Shown here: in pieces, positions 52,261 through 61,949 of the stretch
Layout: each line of letters begins with the position of its first letter
Position numbering within the stretch: position 1 is the stretch's first letter
DNA from: Phycisphaerales bacterium
GTDB lineage: Bacteria > Planctomycetota > Phycisphaerae > Phycisphaerales > UBA1924
Direction: 5' to 3'
Length of the DNA: 64,000 nt
Assembly: GCA_016699835.1 (NCBI GenBank)
Contig: CP064987.1
Span: 2,852,001-2,916,000, forward strand
The notes under the pieces: generated by a model
What the model saw: only the letters and a program-made list of their open reading frames with translations
The model's database searches: none
What the model was told of the DNA's origin: nothing
Made by a program: the position numbers and the translations under genes

Positions 52261-53364
52261 GTGCGAGTTGATTTGCACACGCACATCCTGCCGGAGCGAT
52301 GGCCGGACTGGACTCGAAGGTCCGGATATCCGGGGTGGATCGCGCTGGATCACTGCGGGCCCGGGTGTGCGCGGATGTGCCGATCGAACGCGGACGGGAC
52401 GACGACGTTCTTCCGGGAGATCGGGGCGAACTGCTGGGATCCGTCGGTTCGGCTTGGCGAGATGGACGCGACGGGCGTGTTGATGCAGGTGCTGTCGACG
52501 GTGCCGGTGATGTTCTCGTATTGGGCGGCGGCGAGCGACGCATTGGATCTGGCGCGGCTTCTCAACGACCACATCGCGGAGATCGTGCGGGCGCATCCGG
52601 CTCGGTTCGCGGGGCTGGGGACGGTGCCGATGCAGGATCCGGGGATGGCGTGCCGAGAGTTGGAGCGTTGCGTGGGTGAGTTGGGGATGAGGGGCGTCCA
52701 GATCGGGACGAATGTCAACGGTCTGAACCTCGATGAGCCTGGCGTGTTCGAGGTGCTGGCGTGTGCCGAGCGATTGGGGGCGGCGGTGTTCGTGCACCCG
52801 TGGGACATGTTGCAGCACCAGATGGTGCGAGCACCGGGTGGGGTGTCGGCTGGCGATGGTGCGAGGGCTGTGGATCGGATGGCTCGGTATTGGATGCCGT
52901 GGTTGGTGGGCATGCCTTGTGAGACGACGATCGCGATGATGTCGGTGATGTTTGGCGGGGTGCTGGATCGGTTGCCGCGGCTGAAGATCGCGTTCGCGCA
53001 TGGGGGCGGGAGTTTTCCGGGGACGCTGGGGCGAATCGCGCACGGGTTTGCGTGCCGAAGGGATTTGTTTCCGGAAGGGGCGCGAGATCCGCGGGAGTAT
53101 CTGGCGAGTGATGGGCGAGTGGCGCGGGTGTATGTAGACTCGCTCGTGCATGACGCGGAAGCGCTTCGGCTTCTGTTGAAGCAGTTCGGGGCGCCGCGGG
53201 TGGCGCTGGGGAGCGACTATCCCTTCCCATTGGGCGAGGAGAAGGCGGGGGAGTTGGTGTGGTCGATGCGGGGGGAACTGGGAGAGGATGTTGTGGAACG
53301 GTTGTTGCGAGGGACGGCGAGGGAGTTGTTGGGGATTCTGGACAGCAGAACATCTGAAGGATGA
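52261..53364 (+). CDS. Amidohydrolase, ACMSD-like decarboxylase
   Basis: 367 residues from GTG 52261 (AAGGA upstream), the start that puts DLHTHILPE near the N-terminus; ATG 52150 and 52237 are alternatives. Metal ligands: DLHTH, FVHPWDM, FAHGGGSFPGTLGR, GSDYPFPLG. This is the 2-amino-3-carboxymuconate semialdehyde decarboxylase family of the kynurenine pathway, and kynureninase follows 89 nt later. Confidence 0.87.
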   Translation: MRVDLHTHILPERWPDWTRRSGYPGWIALDHCGPGCARMCRSNADGTTTFFREIGANCWDPSVRLGEMDATGVLMQVLSTVPVMFSYWAAASDALDLARLLNDHIAEIVRAHPARFAGLGTVPMQDPGMACRELERCVGELGMRGVQIGTNVNGLNLDEPGVFEVLACAERLGAAVFVHPWDMLQHQMVRAPGGVSAGDGARAVDRMARYWMPWLVGMPCETTIAMMSVMFGGVLDRLPRLKIAFAHGGGSFPGTLGRIAHGFACRRDLFPEGARDPREYLASDGRVARVYVDSLVHDAEALRLLLKQFGAPRVALGSDYPFPLGEEKAGELVWSMRGELGEDVVERLLRGTARELLGILDSRTSEG

Positions 53365-53453
53365 ATATGGAGAAGAGGTAGACACAGGCGAGACGCCTGT
53401 GCCACGAGGGTGGGTAGGGCCAGACGAGATCGAAGCGATGGAGATCGGAATCG

Positions 53454-54806
53454 ATGACGACGAGTCCGTATGAGTTTGATCGGGAGTTGAACGCCGCGGT
53501 GGCGATGGACCTGGCGGATCCGATGCGCGAGTTCCGTGGTGAGTTTGCGCTGCCGAGTGCTGGGGAGATCGCGAGGACAGTGGGGGCGGCGTTGCCCGCG
53601 AGCGAGGCGTCGAGGGCGGCGATCTATCTGGTGGGGAACTCGCTGGGGGCGCAGCCGAAGTCGGCGCGGGTGGCGGTGGAGCAGGAACTGGACGACTGGG
53701 CGCGGCTGGGCGTGGAGGGGCACCTGCACGGGAAGCATCCGTGGTATCCGTATCACGAGTTTGTGCGCGAGGGGCTGTCGATGATCGCCGGGGCGTCGGC
53801 GCGCGAGGTTGTGGCGATGAACTCGCTGACGACGAACCTGCACCTGCTCATGGTGAGTTTCTATCGCCCGACGCGCGAGCGGTACAAGATCGTCTTTGAG
53901 GACTCGGCGTTTCCGAGCGATTCGTACGCGATCCAGAGCCAGTTGGAGTTTCACGCGCGGCACGCGGGGTTTGACACGAAGGCCGGGAGCGTGCGATTGA
54001 AGCCTCGCGCTGGGGAGGCGACGCTGCGGACGGAAGACATCCTTGATCGGATTGATCGCGAGAAGGACTCGATCGCGATGGTGATGCTTGGGGGCGTGAA
54101 CTATCTGACCGGGCAGCGGTTCGACATGGAGACGATCACGCGGTTTGCGCGGGAGCGGGAGATCGTCGTGGGGTGGGACCTAGCGCATGCGGCGGGGAAC
54201 GTGCCGCTGCGGCTGCACGACTGGGGGGCGGACTTTGCGGCGTGGTGCAGTTACAAGTACCTCAACTCCGGGCCTGGCGCGGTGGCCGGGGCGTTCGTGC
54301 ATGAGCGGCATCTGGCGGACCAGAGCCTTGTGCGGTTTGCGGGATGGTGGGGGAACGATCCGACAACGCGGTTTGCGATGACGCCGGACTTTGTGCCGGT
54401 GCAATCGGCGGACGCGTGGCAGTTGTCGAATCCGCCGATTCTCGCGTTGGCGCCGCTTCGGGCGTCGCTGGAGATTTTCAAAAGGGCGGGGGTGGATCGA
54501 CGCTGGGCGAAGGCGCAGAAGTTGACGGCGTTTTTGCGTTATCTCGTGGGTGAGATCGAGGGGCGGCCTTTGGAGGTCACGACGCCTGAGGATCCGGAGC
54601 AGCGCGGGTCGCAGTTGTCGCTGCGGCTGAAGCACGCGGGGGGCGGGGCGGGGAGGGCGCTGCACCAGGAGTTGCTGGCGCGGGGCGTGGTGTGCGATTT
54701 CCGCGAGCCGGACGTGCTCCGTGCCGCACCCGTGCCGTTGTATACGACGTATGAGGATGTGTGGCGGTTCGTGGACCACCTTCGCGAGATTCTGACGCGG
54801 AAGTAG
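53454..54806 (+). CDS. kynU: Kynureninase
   Basis: 450 residues. YLVGNSLGAQPKSAR, HPWYPYHE, MNSLTTNLHLLMVSFY, the acidic FEDSAFPSDSYAIQSQ, and SYKYLNSGPGAVAGAFVHERH (PLP Lys) are the kynureninase blocks. Cleaves kynurenine or 3-hydroxykynurenine to alanine and anthranilate or 3-hydroxyanthranilate. With ACMSD it suggests tryptophan breakdown beyond NAD supply. Confidence 0.93.
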   Translation: MTTSPYEFDRELNAAVAMDLADPMREFRGEFALPSAGEIARTVGAALPASEASRAAIYLVGNSLGAQPKSARVAVEQELDDWARLGVEGHLHGKHPWYPYHEFVREGLSMIAGASAREVVAMNSLTTNLHLLMVSFYRPTRERYKIVFEDSAFPSDSYAIQSQLEFHARHAGFDTKAGSVRLKPRAGEATLRTEDILDRIDREKDSIAMVMLGGVNYLTGQRFDMETITRFAREREIVVGWDLAHAAGNVPLRLHDWGADFAAWCSYKYLNSGPGAVAGAFVHERHLADQSLVRFAGWWGNDPTTRFAMTPDFVPVQSADAWQLSNPPILALAPLRASLEIFKRAGVDRRWAKAQKLTAFLRYLVGEIEGRPLEVTTPEDPEQRGSQLSLRLKHAGGGAGRALHQELLARGVVCDFREPDVLRAAPVPLYTTYEDVWRFVDHLREILTRK

Positions 54807-54833
54807 GACGGGGCGGAGTTCGCGTCGGTTCGG

Positions 54834-54839
54834 TACACT
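54834..54839 (+). promoter_or_regulatory. Possible -10 box (TACACT)
   Basis: TACACT within GTTCGGTACACTGAACG, a short inverted repeat (GTTC/GAAC), 60 nt before ATG 54899. No clear -35. Confidence 0.3.
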
Positions 54840-54898
54840 GAACGGCCTTTGGTCGCGATCTTCATCCAGTCGTCCACGCGTGTCTCGATCTCTCCCGC

Positions 54899-56074
54899 AT
54901 GATTCTGAATGTCCTTGCTCTTGGTGTGCTCGCGTTTCTGATCGCTCTGCCGGCGACGGTGGTGGTGCGCGGGGTGGCGCGGCGGTGGAGCGCGTTCGAT
55001 TCGGCGGGAGTTGAAGGGCAGGTGAAGGCGCCGCGGAGGAAGGTGCCGAATGTTGGCGGTATCGGGATCTTTGTGGCGATCGCGTTGCCGATGGTCCTTT
55101 TCCTGTCGCTTGCCCGACTGCACGGACACGCGGAGATGCTGGATCCGAGCGATCCGTCGCTCGTTCCTGTCGATGTCCAGGAGCATCTGCCTGGGGTGCT
55201 CTCGAGGTGGCGCGAGGCCGTGGTGCTGTTGGGCGGGGCGTTTCTTGTCCACGGGCTTGGGTTGATTGATGATCGGCGGCCATTGGGGCCGTTTGTGAAA
55301 CTGGCGGTGATGGCGATTCCGGCGTTGGCGGTGCCGATGTTCGGTGGGACGCGGCTGCTCACGCTGATGGATGCGCACGTGGGCGGGGCGTGGTTGTCGG
55401 TGGGGTTGACGGCGGTGTGGATCGTTGTGGTGATGAACGCGTTCAACTTCATGGACAACATGGATGGGCTGTGCGGCGGGGTGGCGCTGGTTGCGTCGTG
55501 CTCGTTGCTGGTCACCGCGGTGCGATTTGAGCAGTGGTTTGTGGCGGGGACGCTGGCGCTGGTGGCGGGGGGGACGCTGGGGTTTCTGGTCTTCAACTTT
55601 CCGTGGAGGCCGAGAGGACACGATGGGCAGACGCGGGGCGCGTCGATCTTTCTTGGTGATGGCGGGTCGCTCTTGCTTGGGTTTGTGCTGGCGGTGTTGA
55701 GTGTGCGGCTGACGTATATCCGAGTTGGAGACGCGGCTCCCGGGTGGCACGCGCCATTGACGCCGCTGGTGGTGCTGGCGGTGCCGTTGTATGACTTTGC
55801 GAGCGTGGTGCTGATCCGGTTGGTGCAGGGGAAGTCGCCGTTTGTGGGAGATTTGCAGCACTTGTCGCATCGGATCGAGCGGCGTGGGCTTTCGCGGCGG
55901 GCGACGGTGACGGTGATCGTGCTGTTCGCGGCGGCGTTTGGGCTTGGGGGGACGGTGCTGGCAACGAGCACGCCTCGCGACGCGATGGTGATCGGGGCGC
56001 AGAGCGCGGCGATTCTGGGGGCGTTAGCGCTCTTTGAGTGGTCGGAGACCCGGCAGAAACGGCGCGGGGCATGA
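54899..56074 (+). CDS. Polyprenyl-phosphate sugar-1-phosphate transferase (WecA/MraY family)
   Basis: 391 residues, about ten transmembrane helices. KVPNVGGIGIFVAI, GLIDDRRPLGP (DD), NAFNFMDNMDGLCGG, SIFLGDGGSLLLGF and LQHLSHRIERRG are the family motifs in order. Loads a sugar phosphate onto a lipid carrier for polysaccharide synthesis. MraY is less likely because no murein-gene context is present. Confidence 0.9.
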   Translation: MILNVLALGVLAFLIALPATVVVRGVARRWSAFDSAGVEGQVKAPRRKVPNVGGIGIFVAIALPMVLFLSLARLHGHAEMLDPSDPSLVPVDVQEHLPGVLSRWREAVVLLGGAFLVHGLGLIDDRRPLGPFVKLAVMAIPALAVPMFGGTRLLTLMDAHVGGAWLSVGLTAVWIVVVMNAFNFMDNMDGLCGGVALVASCSLLVTAVRFEQWFVAGTLALVAGGTLGFLVFNFPWRPRGHDGQTRGASIFLGDGGSLLLGFVLAVLSVRLTYIRVGDAAPGWHAPLTPLVVLAVPLYDFASVVLIRLVQGKSPFVGDLQHLSHRIERRGLSRRATVTVIVLFAAAFGLGGTVLATSTPRDAMVIGAQSAAILGALALFEWSETRQKRRGA

Positions 56075-58560
56075 ACGAACGCGAGATGGGCGTAACCGAT
56101 GGAGGCGGGGCGTCGCGGGCCGTCGCGACGGTGTCGTGCATGGTGGTGTGCGTGATGGTGCTGGCGAAGATGGTGGCGACGCGGGAGGTGATGCCGTATT
56201 GGTCGGAGGATCCGTTGTTGGTGCCGGCGTTCTCGGCGGGGGTGACGCCGGCGATCTCGCTGACGATGGATGTGGTGTCGCTGGTGGCGTCGTCGGTGTT
56301 GCTGTTCTCGATGCGGCGGGCGAATGTCGCGGGGCTGGTGTGCCTGGTGTGCTGTGCGATCTTGGGTCTTGCGCCGGCGGGCGTGCACGCGTTCTCGCCA
56401 CGGTTCAATCTTGAGAATCTTGTGATGTTCTCGAACTGGTCGGCGGCGTTCTTCGGGGCGATCGCGCTGCATGCGGCGTCACGGGACTCGCGGCTGCATC
56501 GGCTCGCGTCGGCGGTGCTCCTCGCGGTGGTGGGGATGCTCATCGCGAAGGGGGCGATGCAGTTCTTTGTCGACCATCCGCAGACGATGGCGGAGTTTGA
56601 GCGGAATCGCGAGCGGATCCTGGATTCGCACGGATGGTCGAAGGACTCGGTGAATGCGAGGCTGTTCGAGCGGCGGCTCTTGCAGCGAGAGGCGACGGGG
56701 TGGTTCGGATTGTCGAACGTTTACGCGAGCGTGCTGGCTGCGGCGTGCGGGGCGTGGCTGGGGGCGTTTGTTTGCGCGGAGCGGGAACGGCGGGAGAACG
56801 CAGCGAGGCCGATCATGGCGACGATGCTCGGCATGGGGGCGTGCGCGTTTGGGTTGGCGCTCTCGATGTCGAAGGGTGGGATGGTCGCGGCGTGCGTGGG
56901 GGCGGTCTTTGCGGTGCTGCCACGCGTGCTCGATCGATTGACGGCGAGGCCATCGGCGTTGGGGTGGCTCGTGCGTGATGAGGTACGGCGGGCGGGGGTG
57001 CTCGGCACGGTGTATGTGCTGGTGCCTCTTGTGGTGATCGCGATGGTGGTGGTGCGTGGGGTGATCGGGACACGGGTCGGCGAGTTGAGCGTGCTGTTCC
57101 GGTGGTTCTATATCAAGGCGTCGTGCCGGATGCTGGTGGATCATCCGTGGCGTGGCGTGGGGTCGGACGCGTTCCAGGCGATGTATCAGATCGTGAAAGA
57201 TCCGCGGAGTCCCGAGTCGGTGACTTCGCCTCACTCGATGTTCTTTGAGTATGTGGCGACGCTGGGGATCGCGGGATGTGCGTTGGTCGCGGTGGTGCTT
57301 GTACTCGCCGGGCGGGCGGGTGCGGCGCTCGGTTCGAAGAAGAGTGGGGATGATGGGCCGACGGACCCTTCGGATCGGCGGACGGAGGTGTACACGATCG
57401 TGCTGGTGCTGCTCGCGGTGAGCGGATTCTCGCACACGATCGCGGCGGTGATCGGGGATCCCGCGGGGGCGAGCCAGAACGTGATCGCGACGGTGGCCGG
57501 GCTGGTGCTGGCGATCGCGATGTCGCTGGTGGTGCTGCGCTGGAGTGTGCCGGCACGGGTGGTGGCGATGGCGGCGGGGTGTGCGGCCTTGCTGGCGCAC
57601 GGGCAGATCGAGTTGACGCCGACGAATCTATCGTCGGGGGCGTGGGTGATGGCGATGCTGGGTGTGGCGGGGGCGGGACGGGCGCTTTGCGGACGTGGTG
57701 TCGGAGGAGAGGCTAGACACGCGGCCGTCAACTCGCGTCGGCGATGGTCGATGCTGGTGCCGGGCGTGGCGGCGCTGGTGCCGGTCGTGGTGGTGGGGAC
57801 ACGGCTCGAGAGTGTGTGGCGGTGGGAGGGGGCGCTGGCGTCAGCAGCAAAGCGGTTGGACTTGCTCCCGGTGGTGGACTCGTTGGGTCAGGCCGCGTCG
57901 GAGGCGACGAGTGCCCAGGAGCGGCAGCGGGCACAGCAGGATCTCCGCGCGGTGCTGGAGCCGGAGGGGCTTCGGCCTGACGATCGCGAGCATTTCATCG
58001 AGTCGTACGCGGCATGGCGGCAGGGGAAGATGAAGTTGGCGGCGGAGGACTTGGGCCGAGCGACGCGGATCATGACGACGCACGCGGAGACGTGGCACGC
58101 GTTGAGCGGGCTGCTGGTGCACTCGGCGTCGGATGCTGTGGCGATGGGGGACGAGCGGACGGCGATCGAGAAGTTCCTGTTTGCCGGCGACGCGGCGCGG
58201 CGCGCGGTGGATGTCCGTGGCCGGGCCGGGGACTGGGTGTGGCTCTCGACGGTGAACCGGTCGGAGGCTGAGTTGAAGATCGGAGATTCGAGGACGAGTC
58301 TCGCTTTGGCCCTGGAGGCGCTCGATCATGCCCGGGTGCTCGATCCATACGCGTTGTCGCCGGTGGTTCAGGCGATCGAGGTAGCCGGGAAGATGGGGGA
58401 TGCCGCTCGACAGCGAGACCTGGCGCGCGAGGCGTTGCGGCTGGATGGACTGATGGGGCTCGATCGGGAGGCCGGGCTGACGAAGGAACAGCGGGGGATG
58501 TTCGAAAGATTGTCCAGGGAAGGGGATGCGGGGCTCTCTCGGGATGATCATGCCCCTTGA
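56071..58560 (+). CDS. O-antigen ligase/polymerase-like membrane protein with C-terminal TPR-like region
   Basis: 829 residues from ATG 56071, overlapping the transferase stop (ATGA). Multiple transmembrane helices; GWFGLSNVYASVLAAACGAWLG, ALSMSKGGMVAACVGAVFA and the HPWRGVGSDAFQAMY loop are typical of Wzy/WaaL proteins. The last 250 residues are soluble and helical (TPR-like). Coupled to the preceding gene, so it likely polymerises or ligates the same polysaccharide. Confidence 0.87.
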   Translation: MNEREMGVTDGGGASRAVATVSCMVVCVMVLAKMVATREVMPYWSEDPLLVPAFSAGVTPAISLTMDVVSLVASSVLLFSMRRANVAGLVCLVCCAILGLAPAGVHAFSPRFNLENLVMFSNWSAAFFGAIALHAASRDSRLHRLASAVLLAVVGMLIAKGAMQFFVDHPQTMAEFERNRERILDSHGWSKDSVNARLFERRLLQREATGWFGLSNVYASVLAAACGAWLGAFVCAERERRENAARPIMATMLGMGACAFGLALSMSKGGMVAACVGAVFAVLPRVLDRLTARPSALGWLVRDEVRRAGVLGTVYVLVPLVVIAMVVVRGVIGTRVGELSVLFRWFYIKASCRMLVDHPWRGVGSDAFQAMYQIVKDPRSPESVTSPHSMFFEYVATLGIAGCALVAVVLVLAGRAGAALGSKKSGDDGPTDPSDRRTEVYTIVLVLLAVSGFSHTIAAVIGDPAGASQNVIATVAGLVLAIAMSLVVLRWSVPARVVAMAAGCAALLAHGQIELTPTNLSSGAWVMAMLGVAGAGRALCGRGVGGEARHAAVNSRRRWSMLVPGVAALVPVVVVGTRLESVWRWEGALASAAKRLDLLPVVDSLGQAASEATSAQERQRAQQDLRAVLEPEGLRPDDREHFIESYAAWRQGKMKLAAEDLGRATRIMTTHAETWHALSGLLVHSASDAVAMGDERTAIEKFLFAGDAARRAVDVRGRAGDWVWLSTVNRSEAELKIGDSRTSLALALEALDHARVLDPYALSPVVQAIEVAGKMGDAARQRDLAREALRLDGLMGLDREAGLTKEQRGMFERLSREGDAGLSRDDHAP

Positions 58561-58584
58561 TTCGCGTGTGTGGTTTCCTAGACT
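58557..58584 (+). promoter_or_regulatory. Possible fusA promoter
   Basis: TTGATT (58557-58562), 16-nt spacer, TAGACT (58579-58584): the best -35/-10 pair in the window. It overlaps the stop of the upstream gene. The 326-nt leader to fusA (58561-58886) holds no convincing gene or other signal that I can see. Confidence 0.45.
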
Positions 58585-58886
58585 TTTGTCTCGGCCTTTT
58601 GGAAGGGATCTGTTTGGATCCCGGGCAAAGAGTGTTTTTCGAGTGCTTGCGATGGAAGAGGACGAAGTCGACGCCCCGCCGCAACGGACGTGACGCTGCC
58701 GAGATCTTCGGTCGGCGTGCGTCGAAGCCCACTCGAGCGCACCATGAATTCAGTGCCGCGATCCAGCGGCGATTTGCACCGGACGCGAGACGGCTTGCGA
58801 TTCGGAATCGGTAGTTGACCCCAGTCACGCATCCCCACGGTCCCAACGAGCGTTGGACCCTGGCTTGAATCACGAAGGAACCGTCC

Positions 58887-61025
58887 ATGTCCAATCCGTT
58901 GCCCTCTGATCTGCCCCACATCCGCAACTTCGGGATCTGCGCCCACATCGACGCCGGGAAGACGACGGTGTCGGAGCGCATTCTGTACTACACCGGGAAG
59001 AACTACAAGATCGGCGAGGTCCACGAGGGGACCGCGACGATGGACTTCCTCGAGGAAGAGCAGCAGCGCGGGATCACGATCCAGTCGGCGGCGACGACGT
59101 GCCCCTGGCAGCGTCACGGCGAGGACTACAAACTGAACCTCATCGACACGCCCGGGCACGTGGACTTCACGATCGAGGTCGAGCGGTCGCTGCGCGTGCT
59201 CGACGGCGCGGTGGCGGTCTTCGACGGCAAGGAAGGCGTCGAGGCGCAGTCCGAGACGGTGTGGCGTCAGGCGGACCGGTACAAGGTGCCGCGGATGTGC
59301 TTCGTCAACAAGATGGACAAGATCGGCGCGTCGTTCGAGTTCTCGTTCAAGACGATCAAGACGCGTCTGGGCGCGAACGGGATCGCGATCCAGTTCCCCA
59401 TCGGGAGCGGGCACGACTTCAAGGGTCTGGTCGATCTCATGACGATGCGGGCGTACTTCTTTGAGGGTGAGAAGGGCGAGATCGTCACGGAGAAGGACAT
59501 TCCGGCGGATCTCAAGGACACGATCGATCAGTGGCGTCACGACATGATCGAGAAGATCGCGGAACTCGACGACGATCTGATGATGAAGTATCTCGACGGC
59601 AAGGAACTCTCGACCGAGGACCTCAAGGCGGGGCTGCGCAAGGGGACGGTGTCGCGGAAGTGCTACCCGGTCCTGTGCGGGGCGGCTCTCCGGAACATCG
59701 GTGTGCAGCGATTGTTGGATGCCGTGGTGGATTATCTCCCCGCGCCCGATGAGTGCCCGCCGGTCGAGGGGACCGACCCCAGGGACGAAGAGAAGAAACT
59801 CACGCGTCCGCACGACCCCAAGGCGCCCTTCTCGGCGCTGGTCTTCAAGGTCGTCTCGGACACGCACGGCGACCTCACGTACATGCGGGTCTACTCGGGC
59901 ACGCTGACCAAGGGCACGCGCCTTCTGAACCCCGGGAATGGGAAGCGCGAGAACGCGTCGCGCATCTTCGAGATGCACGCGCAGAACCGCATCCCGCTCG
60001 AGGAAGTCACGGCGGGGAACATCGTCGCGGTGGTCGGGATCAAGGACTCGTACACGGGCGACACCCTGTGCGACTCGGACGAGCCGATCATGCTCGAGCG
60101 GATGCACTTCCCAGAGCCCGTGATCTCGATGTCGATCGAGCCCAAGACGCAGGACGACAAGCGGAAACTGTCGGAGGCGCTGGCGGTCATCCGGCGCGAG
60201 GATCCGTCGTTCCGCTCGAACTACAACGAGGAGACGGGCGAGACGATCATTTCGGGGATGGGCGAACTCCACCTCGAGATCATCGCGAATAAGTTGCGTC
60301 GCGACATGAAGGTCGGCGTCGAGGTCGGCAAGCCCAAGGTCAGTTATCGCGAGGCGATCACGAAGAAGGTCACCGACGTCCGCGGGCTCTTCAAGAAGCA
60401 GACGGGCGGTCGCGGGCAGTTCGGCGACTGCATGATCTCGCTCGAGCCGTACACCGCGGCCCAGGCGGCGGAGGAGGAACTGAACTTCAAGGACTCCATC
60501 GCCTTCGACAACGCGATCGTGGGCGGCGTGATCCCCAAGGAGTTCATCCCGTCGGTGGAGTACGGGGCGCGTCAGCGCGCGATCACGGGCGTGAAGTTCG
60601 GGTATCCGCTGATCAATATCAAGATCACGCTGACCTATGGCTCGTACCACGCGGTCGACTCGAACCAGAACGCCTTCGAGATGGCGGGGCGCATCGCGCT
60701 CGATGAGGCCGTCGATCGCGCCGGGCCCGTGCTGCTCGAGCCGATCATGAAGGTCGTGGTGACGGTGCCGAATGAGTACCTCGGGAACGTGACGGGCGAC
60801 ATCTCGTCGCGTCGCGGGATGATCATCGACACCGACGACCGCGGCGTGGTAAAACTCGTGACGTGCGAGGTGCCTCTGTCGGAGATGTTCGGCTACACGA
60901 CGGCCCTCCGCGGGATGTCGCAGGGCCGGGCGAGTTCGACGATGGAGTTCCTGGAGTACCGCCAGATGCCGGCGAGCCTGCAGAAGGCGATCACCGAGGG
61001 CGAGGGCGGGAAGGGTAAGAAGTAA
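58887..61025 (+). CDS. fusA: Elongation factor G
   Basis: 712 residues. G1 AHIDAGKTT, G2 RGITIQSAA, G3 DTPGHVDF, G4 NKMD, then the normal domain II-V blocks (GSYHAVDSNQNAFEMAG, LEPIMKVVVTVPNEYLG, FGYTTALRGMSQGRAS). Moves tRNA and mRNA during translation. Slightly Gly/Lys-rich tail. Single gene with its own terminator; not in the classical str operon here. Confidence 0.96.
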   Translation: MSNPLPSDLPHIRNFGICAHIDAGKTTVSERILYYTGKNYKIGEVHEGTATMDFLEEEQQRGITIQSAATTCPWQRHGEDYKLNLIDTPGHVDFTIEVERSLRVLDGAVAVFDGKEGVEAQSETVWRQADRYKVPRMCFVNKMDKIGASFEFSFKTIKTRLGANGIAIQFPIGSGHDFKGLVDLMTMRAYFFEGEKGEIVTEKDIPADLKDTIDQWRHDMIEKIAELDDDLMMKYLDGKELSTEDLKAGLRKGTVSRKCYPVLCGAALRNIGVQRLLDAVVDYLPAPDECPPVEGTDPRDEEKKLTRPHDPKAPFSALVFKVVSDTHGDLTYMRVYSGTLTKGTRLLNPGNGKRENASRIFEMHAQNRIPLEEVTAGNIVAVVGIKDSYTGDTLCDSDEPIMLERMHFPEPVISMSIEPKTQDDKRKLSEALAVIRREDPSFRSNYNEETGETIISGMGELHLEIIANKLRRDMKVGVEVGKPKVSYREAITKKVTDVRGLFKKQTGGRGQFGDCMISLEPYTAAQAAEEELNFKDSIAFDNAIVGGVIPKEFIPSVEYGARQRAITGVKFGYPLINIKITLTYGSYHAVDSNQNAFEMAGRIALDEAVDRAGPVLLEPIMKVVVTVPNEYLGNVTGDISSRRGMIIDTDDRGVVKLVTCEVPLSEMFGYTTALRGMSQGRASSTMEFLEYRQMPASLQKAITEGEGGKGKK

Positions 61026-61067
61026 GACCCCGGGTCTATTCCCCTGGACAGTTGCATGTACGTGCGG

Positions 61068-61102
61068 CGCCCCATTCGATTGAATGGGGCGTCTTTTTTT
61101 TT
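61068..61102 (+). terminator. Rho-independent terminator of fusA
   Basis: CGCCCCATTC (61068-61077), loop GATT, GAATGGGGCG (61082-61091), then TC and nine T (61094-61102). Confidence 0.93.
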
Positions 61103-61282
61103 GCCGGTCACGGGAAGGTCCGAGTAGCGTGGACACCACAGGAAACTCGGGGTTTCGCGGGGGTTGTGCGGGCTGGATGGGCCCGATGTTGGATTGATCG
61201 CGGGGATGTTGGCGTGGCGGGTTGCGAGAGCGGCGGGGGTGGTGTAGGTTGATGGGCCGGCGAAGCGTGCGGCGGGTGCGCG

Positions 61283-61288
61283 TAGAAT
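61283..61288 (+). promoter_or_regulatory. Possible -10 box of adk (TAGAAT)
   Basis: TAGAAT ends 19 nt before ATG 61308, leaving a leader of about 12 nt. No clear -35. The 61103-61282 gap holds no gene. Confidence 0.4.
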
Positions 61289-61307
61289 CCAGACCCGGAG
61301 AATCACC

Positions 61308-61940
61308 ATGGCTCAGCGATACCAGACCATTCTCCTTTTCGGCGCCCCTGGCGCGGGCAAGGGCACGCAGGGCAAGATCCTGGGCGTTGTCCCGGGGTTC
61401 TATCACCTGTCGTGCGGCGAGATCTTCCGGACGCTGGACGTGCACTCGGAACTGGGCAAGACGTTCTATGAGTACTCGTCGCGCGGCGAGTTGGTCCCTG
61501 ACGACGTGACGGTGAAGATGTGGGTGCAGAACGTGCACGCGCAGACGGTCTTGTCGTTGTACAAGCCTCACCAGGATCTGCTCGTGCTCGACGGCATCCC
61601 CCGGAACGTGGCGCAGGCGAAACTGATGGAGAAGCACATCAATGTGCTGCTGGTGCTGCATCTGGTGTGCCCGGACAAGGAGGAGATGATCATGCGTCTC
61701 CGCCGGCGGGCGCTCAAGGAGAACCGGCACGACGACGCGCGGGAGGACGTGATTCGCAAGCGGTGGTCGGTGTACGAGCGGGAGACGTATCCGGTGCTGG
61801 AGCATTATCCCAAGTCGATCATCCGCGACGTGGACGCGATGGGGTCGCCGGCGGCGGTGCTGGCGAAGGTCTTGGAGCAGGTGGTCCCGATCCAGGACTC
61901 GCATTTCAACAATCCGCTGGTCGGCGACGCGAAGCGATAA
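61308..61940 (+). CDS. adk: Adenylate kinase
   Basis: 210 residues. P-loop GAPGAGKGTQ at about 12-21, HLSCGEIFR, VLDGIPRNVAQA, CPDKEEMIMRLRRRA and the DxR-type EDVIRKRWSVYERETYPVL. Interconverts ATP+AMP and 2 ADP. The LID is the short form without zinc Cys. Diverges from canonical Adk in the final part; another NMP kinase of the family cannot be excluded. Confidence 0.88.
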   Translation: MAQRYQTILLFGAPGAGKGTQGKILGVVPGFYHLSCGEIFRTLDVHSELGKTFYEYSSRGELVPDDVTVKMWVQNVHAQTVLSLYKPHQDLLVLDGIPRNVAQAKLMEKHINVLLVLHLVCPDKEEMIMRLRRRALKENRHDDAREDVIRKRWSVYERETYPVLEHYPKSIIRDVDAMGSPAAVLAKVLEQVVPIQDSHFNNPLVGDAKR

Positions 61941-61949
61941 CGCTCGTCG

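Noticed and set aside
54880..54886. GTCCAC before the sugar-phosphate transferase as another phage-type box
   Set aside because: Wrong orientation for that + gene and no TAGTNT at the right place.
58578..61904. 1108-codon open frame on the - strand across fusA and adk
   Set aside because: Antisense shadow of two certain genes in high-GC DNA; Arg/His/Leu-rich with no domain.
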